IMG/VR virus record: IMGVR_UViG_3300002180_000027
Span: 1-40,871 of that record
DNA: 40,871 nucleotides
From: a virus
Strand: one strand, 5' to 3'
Each line of letters starts with the position of its first letter. Position 1 is the first letter of the stretch. Below are positions 36,722-40,871 of this stretch, piece by piece. Made by a program: the position numbers and the translations under genes. Below the pieces are notes generated by a model that made no database searches, was not told the DNA's origin, and saw only the letters and a program-made list of their open reading frames with translations.

Positions 36722-37114
36722 TCAATCATCCTCTTGGGCGGTGCGAATAACACCATCATCACCAATAGACACAATCCTTGGGCCACAACTCCCGTAATTA
36801 GCTAACCATAAAGGCGTTGTCTCGCCCATAACATAATCGCCACCCTTATATCCTTGAAAGATTTTTCCCATAGCTGACTTGCACTGCTCTAGAAGCTCTG
36901 TTGCTGTTTTTGTTTCAACAGCTGGCTCAAAAGCTAAATCGCTATAATAACCACGATAACTATCAAGATCACCAAGCCCTTTTATTTCTTTTGGGGAATC
37001 GGCGGATTCTAGAAATTTAATTAGGTCGCCCAAGGTCATCTGCGTTGCGCTTCTTTCTTTTTGCAACGCCAAAGTCTGACCATCTATTATTGCTTGCATG
37101 TATGAAATTCTCAT
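36722..37114 (-). CDS. Conserved phage hypothetical protein
   Basis: A 130-residue protein matching a widespread phage family by eye: YMQAIIDGQTLALQKE at the start, MTLGDLIKFLES, SYRGYYSDLAFEP, TATELLEQCKSAMGKIFQGY and KGGDYVMGETTPLW. The family has no assigned function to my knowledge and is often found with early replication genes. AGGTG lies about 6 nt upstream of the first ATG; an ATG five codons later is possible. Confidence 0.65.
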   Translation of the reverse strand: MRISYMQAIIDGQTLALQKERSATQMTLGDLIKFLESADSPKEIKGLGDLDSYRGYYSDLAFEPAVETKTATELLEQCKSAMGKIFQGYKGGDYVMGETTPLWLANYGSCGPRIVSIGDDGVIRTAQEDD

Positions 37115-37167
37115 ATATCACCTATTAGTTGTTGTTAAATTAAATTTTTAGCCCATCTTTTGAGCTG

Positions 37168-37593
37168 TTAAAAATCATGATTCTTACGTAATTTCGCTAA
37201 TCCGTCTTTTGCAAATTCTTTGTATTCTTCTTGAGTGTGAGCTGCAATCTTTGGTTTGTATGGTCGATACGCCTGCTCATTGACTCGAGGTTTCTCTTTT
37301 TGCGACCATTTAATAAACTGGCCAATTGATGGAAAAAACGGGCTGCTGTGGCTTCTAGCGCCCTTTAACCCTAAATTGATTTTCTCTTGTGTTGTGATTT
37401 TTTCGTCAATTAAAGTCTCGAGCCATAACTCCTTAGTCTCGAGATATTCTTTCTCGGTCTTGAAGTTTTGCCGCCATGCTGGAAAGGTTAACTTTAAAGC
37501 CTTAAAGATTTGGTTAATAATATCCGCGCTCTCTAAAACCATGCTAGATTCTGATATTTCTTTGTCGAATTCGTTTATTAGTGATTTAGTCAT
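37168..37593 (-). CDS. Lambda P-like replication protein (helicase loader)
   Basis: A 141-residue protein. ADIINQIFKALKLTFPAWRQ (about 23-42), then TEKEYLETKELWLETLIDEK and SSPFFPSIGQFIKWSQ are hallmarks of the lambda P family, which delivers host DnaB helicase to the phage origin. It is shorter than lambda P (233 aa), with a basic C-terminal tail (KPKIAAHTQEEYKEFAKDG). It directly follows the O-like gene, sharing one base. There is no phage DnaB here, consistent with use of the host helicase. Confidence 0.75.
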   Translation of the reverse strand: MTKSLINEFDKEISESSMVLESADIINQIFKALKLTFPAWRQNFKTEKEYLETKELWLETLIDEKITTQEKINLGLKGARSHSSPFFPSIGQFIKWSQKEKPRVNEQAYRPYKPKIAAHTQEEYKEFAKDGLAKLRKNHDF

Positions 37594-38261
37594 TAGAAAG
37601 TCCTATCTGCCAATTTAGCGGCCCAACCAGTGCTCGAGTCATCAAAGCTTGGCTCGTTTTTATTAAAGTTTGATTTTATCCATTCCGCCTTAAATGATTT
37701 CCAGCCTCTTAATTCCCACTCAGTTAGTATTTGGTCATTAGTTAGGCCTAGCTTTCTTGCTGCACAAAATTCTTTAGCTAGGCCATTAATGACTCTTTGC
37801 GTGATAACGCCGCCTTTATTTTTTTTCCTTATCCTAGAAACCTCGAGCACTTCTGATTCAGACATAGTTAAATAAGTAAAATCCAAATCGTGAGCTATTA
37901 TCTTTTTACTCTCCTCTGTCTCTACTCTACTCTCCTCTGGTGCGTCAAGTTGCGGACATGGATTTATTTCTTGGTTGTCATGTGGTTGGCATGTGGTTGT
38001 CAAGAACCCTAACTCTATGAATTTATTGATATTTGGTTGCTTATCTAGCATGGCCATTCGCTGGATCATCTTTGGACTGTCTGGAATTTCGCCGTTTTTG
38101 TCAGCAGCAAGTAACCACATTGAAACTAGCTGACCTTTTTCAGAATCAGTTAGCTCGACCCATTGCTCGTTGGATAATAAATTGCGGTAAACTTTGATCC
38201 ACGGAGGAGTGCCGCGGTCTTTTCTAAAGGTCTGCCAAGCACTCCAATTAGTAATTAACAT
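37593..38261 (-). CDS. Phage replication initiator/replisome organiser-like protein
   Basis: A 222-residue protein. The N-terminal region (GTPPWIKVYRNLLSNEQWVE, LTDSEKGQLVSMWLLAADKN, GEIPDSPKMIQRMAMLDKQP) is the winged-helix domain common in phage replication proteins of the O/DnaD-like type. An Asp/Glu-rich linker follows, then a helical C-terminus (NDQILTEWELRGWKSFKAEW). It is expected to bind the origin and recruit the P-like loader coded next. The ATG at 38261 overlaps the NinH-like stop (TAATG); a TTG six bases earlier is less likely. Confidence 0.65.
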   Translation of the reverse strand: MLITNWSAWQTFRKDRGTPPWIKVYRNLLSNEQWVELTDSEKGQLVSMWLLAADKNGEIPDSPKMIQRMAMLDKQPNINKFIELGFLTTTCQPHDNQEINPCPQLDAPEESRVETEESKKIIAHDLDFTYLTMSESEVLEVSRIRKKNKGGVITQRVINGLAKEFCAARKLGLTNDQILTEWELRGWKSFKAEWIKSNFNKNEPSFDDSSTGWAAKLADRTF

Positions 38262-38458
38262 TAGCAAGTCTGATTATTATTTCTGGTTGATACCAATAGC
38301 TGCCAAACACCATTAACCATTCTTATTTGATGGTATTCGCCCTCAAGATCCGCCATGTATTTTCTAAGCGTGTTTCGACTAATTTTTAGCGATCTAGAAA
38401 GCTCAGACTGGTTTTGATGAAAATGTATGCTGTTTAGCAAATCTGTTACAGTTTCCAT
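38261..38458 (-). CDS. NinH-like Fis-type HTH protein
   Basis: A 65-residue protein. NQSELSRSLKISRNTLRKYM (about 17-36) is a Fis-like helix-turn-helix, followed by DLEGEYHQI. Lambda NinH shows the same order ('NQTEVARRLKCSRGTVRKYV...'). It may be an architectural or regulatory DNA-binding protein. It is the first gene behind the promoter/operator at 38487-38515 and is coupled to the initiator gene. AAGGA lies about 8 nt before the ATG. Confidence 0.65.
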   Translation of the reverse strand: METVTDLLNSIHFHQNQSELSRSLKISRNTLRKYMADLEGEYHQIRMVNGVWQLLVSTRNNNQTC

Positions 38459-38486
38459 ATTTAATCCTTATAGTTGGTCTGCGCTA

Positions 38487-38515
38487 AATATATACTGCAT
38501 AGTATAAATAATCAA
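38487..38515 (-). promoter_or_regulatory. Promoter with an overlapping palindromic operator for the replication genes
   Basis: On the minus strand TTGATT (38510-38515), 17 nt, TATATT (38487-38492). The spacer holds an inverted repeat, TATACT-N4-AGTATA (38491-38506), a typical operator size. A half-site GCAGTAT occurs again at 38529-38535. A repressor bound here would block the O/P-type genes. Confidence 0.55.
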
Positions 38516-38589
38516 CAACTTAAAGCGTGCAGTATTCAATTTTATTTGTGTGGACAGAATATAAAATGTCGTAATGACTGATAATAAGT

Positions 38590-38870
38590 GTTTAAGAACC
38601 TTATTCCGGCTTTTACGGCGTTACCCTGGAAGGTTTCTGTTGCGTAGGTCCCACACAACAACGCTTGATACTACATGTATTCTATTAAACACTGTAAACC
38701 TGCTTAGGAGAGCGATTTAGACAAGTTAGGTTGAGTTTACGCATAGCCTTGGCATTACTTGCAAATCCTTACACAATGAATAATTACTCTGTGTATCCGG
38801 GTGCAACTCAACTACCACTAAATCACTCTATTAAACAGGCTTATGTTTTCTGAAAGGCATAAAAGCCCTT
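38590..38870 (-). ncRNA. Large structured gene-free region, probable minus-strand structured RNA
   Basis: No gene is visible in 38516-38871. The minus strand can fold into a long rod: AAACA/TGTTT (38844-38848 with 38687-38691), AAGCCTG/CAGGTTT, a 12-bp stem (38818-38829 with 38709-38720), an 8-bp stem (38805-38812 with 38730-38737) and an inner TACACA/TGTGTA hairpin (38770-38795). A separate hairpin (38853-38870) follows the upstream stop, and AACCTT/AAGGTT closes another domain (38596-38636). Three stems contain a pair that is G-U in minus-strand RNA but would be A-C in plus-strand RNA. An origin of replication is the alternative. Confidence 0.5.
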
Positions 38871-38871
38871 A

Positions 38872-39276
38872 CTATTTTACCCCCTCCTCTTCCTTTTGCA
38901 AATGCTTAACTGCCATTGCGTATATTTCTTTGATTGTGGTCCAGCTTACCGGCACATCTTGCGGAATATCTCCAGCACCTCCACATGTTTCGCATATTTC
39001 ATCGTCGCGAATATCTTCAAACGCTCCATCGCAATCAGGACACTGGACGGGTATGCTTTCATGGAACTCACCAATCAACAGCGCTTTAGCCCCATTCTCC
39101 GCGGTTAGCTCGCTTGGCATTGGTATCCACTTCTCTTTGTTCAGTACAAAAGACACATTTTTACATGCTGTACTATGTATAACCTTTTTAGGTTTGCCGT
39201 TGCAATATTCAGCAGCTTGACGCATCTGTTTTTTGGTAAGGTCTTCGGTTTTAACTATGTCATAGGTGTTACTCAT
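38872..39276 (-). CDS. DnaJ-type zinc-finger phage protein
   Basis: A 134-residue protein. CPDCDGAF (about 80-87) and CETCGGAGD (about 96-104) form a DnaJ-like CxxCxG zinc site. The N-terminal half (DLTKKQMRQAAEYCNGKPKK; NVSFVLNKEKWIPMPSE) is a conserved phage domain. The C-terminal helix (WTTIKEIYAMAVKHLQKEEE) may mediate contacts. It is an early gene of unknown role, possibly binding nucleic acid or unfolded protein. Confidence 0.65.
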   Translation of the reverse strand: MSNTYDIVKTEDLTKKQMRQAAEYCNGKPKKVIHSTACKNVSFVLNKEKWIPMPSELTAENGAKALLIGEFHESIPVQCPDCDGAFEDIRDDEICETCGGAGDIPQDVPVSWTTIKEIYAMAVKHLQKEEEGVK

Positions 39277-39280
39277 TACA

Positions 39281-39631
39281 TTACCCCTTATGCTTTAAAC
39301 TGTGGTTGTAGATTTCGGTTAGCTTGTTTTTAGCTGCTCTAATTCGCGCCTTAATATTCGTCTCTTGCCTATGTAAATCCGACAACCTTTTTTCCTTGTC
39401 TCTTATTTGGCTATCTAACGTTTGATTTCTCCAGACTATGTTTTGTTGTTTATTAGCCCATTTATACATATAATCGAAGGCGTCCATTATCTTTCCGCAT
39501 CCGTCACATTCTAGACTTCTAGTGTGCTCATGAACTATTATCGTACCGTGAGCGCAACCATAAACAGTTGATCTTTTAGGCGATAAACCAACATTACCTA
39601 TTTGATGGATGTTGTTTTTCTCCTTACTCAT
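39281..39631 (-). CDS. Zinc-ribbon plus coiled-coil phage protein
   Basis: A 116-residue protein. VYGCAHGTIIVHEHTRSLEC, then DGCGKIMDAFDYMYKWA (about 23-59), contains two Cys/His ligands and CDGCG, a zinc ribbon seen in small early phage proteins. A coiled coil follows (DKEKRLSDLHRQETNIKARI, then RAAKNKL). It overlaps the next upstream gene by 4 nt. The function is unknown. Confidence 0.6.
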   Translation of the reverse strand: MSKEKNNIHQIGNVGLSPKRSTVYGCAHGTIIVHEHTRSLECDGCGKIMDAFDYMYKWANKQQNIVWRNQTLDSQIRDKEKRLSDLHRQETNIKARIRAAKNKLTEIYNHSLKHKG

Positions 39632-39960
39632 TGTTGTTTATCCTCTTTGATTGATAACTCGCCTTTAGCTTTACCGACAGCCCTTTCCCATAGCTTGGCC
39701 ACATCTTGCTCCATGTATTCTCCCTGAAAATGCGTGACTGCTCGCAAGGCTTGATAATAGCTTGATGGTCTTTTTTCTAGCTCTTTCAGTCTGGTTGCAG
39801 CCGTACTCATCACTAAGTCAGGGCAATAGTCAACTTCTGCGGGAACTCTCATGCAAAATTGACTTAAGTTTCCTTTTGTTATCTGGTCTGATAATTCCTC
39901 TAACCTGTTTATTAAAGCATCTAACGGAACCTCGTCACCGGACTTGTATTTGGTAGACAT
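39628..39960 (-). CDS. Hypothetical helical protein
   Basis: A 110-residue helical protein (LINRLEELSDQITKGNLSQF; VAKLWERAVGKAKGELSIKE). It shares a single base with the ABA-sandwich gene upstream. Not recognised. Confidence 0.5.
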   Translation of the reverse strand: MSTKYKSGDEVPLDALINRLEELSDQITKGNLSQFCMRVPAEVDYCPDLVMSTAATRLKELEKRPSSYYQALRAVTHFQGEYMEQDVAKLWERAVGKAKGELSIKEDKQQ

Positions 39961-40301
39961 TATTCTTTCTCCGCTTTAGCTTGTAGTACTTTGTATAGGC
40001 ATTCTGCTAGTGCGCGTTGCAGGGTTTTTGCATTTGTTACAAACGACTCACTATTATCTTTTGATACCATTCTTACTAACTGATGAACACCTTTATTGCT
40101 GGAATGTCTATTAAAGGTCTGACATTTTAGGCAATATTCCTCCACCAAAGGCATTAAATCTGACCAGTTGTTGCATGGGTCAAAGTCGTCATGCTTCATA
40201 GTGGCCAATCTTTTGTTGTTGTTTTCATCTACATAAAAATAAGCGTCTAAGCCTAACAATGCTGCAATTTTTATAGCTAGCGCTTGGTCAGTGAGATTCA
40301 T
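39960..40301 (-). CDS. Phage ABA-sandwich domain protein
   Basis: A 113-residue protein. KIAALLGLDAYFYVDENN, HDDFDPCNNWSDLMPLVEEY and the final RALAECLYKVLQAKAEK match the phage ABA-sandwich (DUF2591-like) family, small early proteins of unknown function with an alpha-beta-alpha fold. GGAAGGA lies about 8 nt before the ATG. It overlaps the 77-aa gene upstream. Confidence 0.75.
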   Translation of the reverse strand: MNLTDQALAIKIAALLGLDAYFYVDENNNKRLATMKHDDFDPCNNWSDLMPLVEEYCLKCQTFNRHSSNKGVHQLVRMVSKDNSESFVTNAKTLQRALAECLYKVLQAKAEKE

Positions 40302-40521
40302 TTTCTTTCCTTCCAGTTAACGGATTTGATTTCTTGATTAAGCAGCCTATTACACCTTGCAACTCATCATCAGCCTGTAAGCTCCTGTGAGCCTCTACCT
40401 CGTCTTTTCTAAGTTCGTCACGCAATCGCTCTAACATCATTCTTAACTCTTCGTAGTGGACGATACGGACGCCTGTGTCGTTTAATAAGTCGGTTAGCTT
40501 CTCGGATGCTGGTTTGCTCAT
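40288..40521 (-). CDS. Small helical hypothetical protein
   Basis: A 77-residue charged helical protein (EELRMMLERLRDELRKDEVE; LQGVIGCLIKKSN). An 85-nt gap separates it from the membrane gene upstream; it contains only a 15-codon frame without a Shine-Dalgarno. Not recognised. Confidence 0.5.
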   Translation of the reverse strand: MSKPASEKLTDLLNDTGVRIVHYEELRMMLERLRDELRKDEVEAHRSLQADDELQGVIGCLIKKSNPLTGRKENESH

Positions 40522-40606
40522 TTCTCTAGCTCTTTTAGTAGTGCGTCAGCTGCATCTTTAGCCATTTTTGCAGTCTTATCCCATCTTGATTATTAATAAA
40601 TTCATG

Positions 40607-40810
40607 TTAATTCCCGATTGTTGAGTAAAATAAAACAAGACACCAAAAACAGATAATCGCTATTGTCGATAAAACCCTGTTTCGATTAAATAAGATAATT
40701 GCATGTTTTCCGATAAACTGTAAAAAACCCGAGATTTTCCATGCTGCTACCGCCAAAATAGACACTGTGGCAAGGGCAAAGCCCCACCATATACTCTCAC
40801 TTGTTTTCAT
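40607..40810 (-). CDS. Small two-TM membrane protein
   Basis: A 67-residue protein started at the ATG at 40810 (an upstream TTG would add four residues). Two TM helices: WWGFALATVSILAVAAWKIS (about 8-27) and VLSTIAIICFWCLVLFYST (about 45-63), joined by a basic loop (GKHAIILFNRNR). It overlaps the gene entering from the right edge by 14 nt. Unknown function. Confidence 0.55.
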   Translation of the reverse strand: MKTSESIWWGFALATVSILAVAAWKISGFLQFIGKHAIILFNRNRVLSTIAIICFWCLVLFYSTIGN

Positions 40811-40871
40811 TTCTTTTACCAAAATGCTTAATAAATAAGTTTTTTATTTCTTCTCTTTTTTGCTTTCTAGC
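40797..40871 (-). CDS. C-terminal part of a small basic protein entering from the right edge
   Basis: An open frame from the window end, ARKQKREEIKNLFIKHFGKR, then NENK and TGA: a basic helix typical of a protein C-terminus. It begins exactly on a codon boundary at 40871. It is probably the rest of the gene cut at position 1, giving one 47-residue protein if the molecule is circular. Confidence 0.5.
   Translation of the reverse strand, partial: ARKQKREEIKNLFIKHFGKRNENK

Noticed and set aside
40522-40606. A 15-codon frame (MAKDAADALLKELEK)
   Set aside because: It lacks a Shine-Dalgarno and is too short to support without expression data.

Overview
The window reads as one bacteriophage genome, possibly a complete one. 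It is a short-tailed (podovirus) phage of the P22 structural type that infects a Gram-negative, probably gammaproteobacterial, host. Evidence for the host group: a lambda P-type helicase loader, NinG- and NinH-like proteins, lipoproteins with lipobox-type leaders, and Shine-Dalgarno-led genes in an AT-rich background. I see no integrase, excisionase, CI-type repressor, DNA polymerase, RNA polymerase or tRNA. A virulent life style that relies on host polymerases is therefore the simplest reading, but it is an inference.

Almost every gene is on the minus strand, so transcription runs from high to low coordinates. The two partial genes at the window ends join in frame, which suggests a circular or circularly permuted molecule cut inside a small gene. 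Read that way, an early promoter near 557-585 drives a ribbon-helix-helix regulator and small membrane proteins (339 to 1). It then continues from 40871 leftward through small zinc-ribbon and ABA-sandwich genes (40.8-38.9 kb), a structured gene-free region (38.87-38.46 kb), a NinH-like/replication/lambda P block (38.5-37.2 kb), and small genes with a decayed RNA-ligase remnant (37.1-35.6 kb).

Next come two DNA methyltransferases (35.6-34.2 kb) and a divergent control point with a plus-strand RHH gene and a 22-bp direct repeat (34.2-33.9 kb). A recombination block follows (33.9-30.3 kb: a repeat protein, a Rad52-like annealing protein, a coiled-coil partner and a nucleotidyltransferase-like protein). 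After a second gene-poor structured stretch (30.1-29.7 kb) there is a nin-like block (29.7-26.6 kb: HTH proteins, NinB/Orf-like, NinG, HNH).

A strong sigma70-like promoter at 26545-26573 opens the presumed lysis cassette (26.5-25.0 kb). After it comes an accessory block (25-18 kb) with a ParB-like protein, an exported beta-helix protein, virion-like proteins and small zinc proteins. The P22-type morphogenesis cluster then runs TerS, TerL, portal, scaffold, coat, a small head protein, gp4-, gp10- and needle-position proteins, gp7/gp20/gp16-type ejection proteins, the head-binding tail adaptor, an Ig-like protein and the tailspike (17.9-0.66 kb). A plus-strand two-TM gene with its own promoter lies between the gp16-like and tailspike-adaptor genes, exactly where P22 carries its immI/sieA region. 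It resembles a second small membrane gene between TerS and TerL.

Many genes below 60 codons, some with TTG or GTG starts, fill the apparent gaps. Chained ATGA/TAATG stop-start overlaps show tight translational coupling. All function calls rest on recognised motifs, gene order and family memory; no database search was run.
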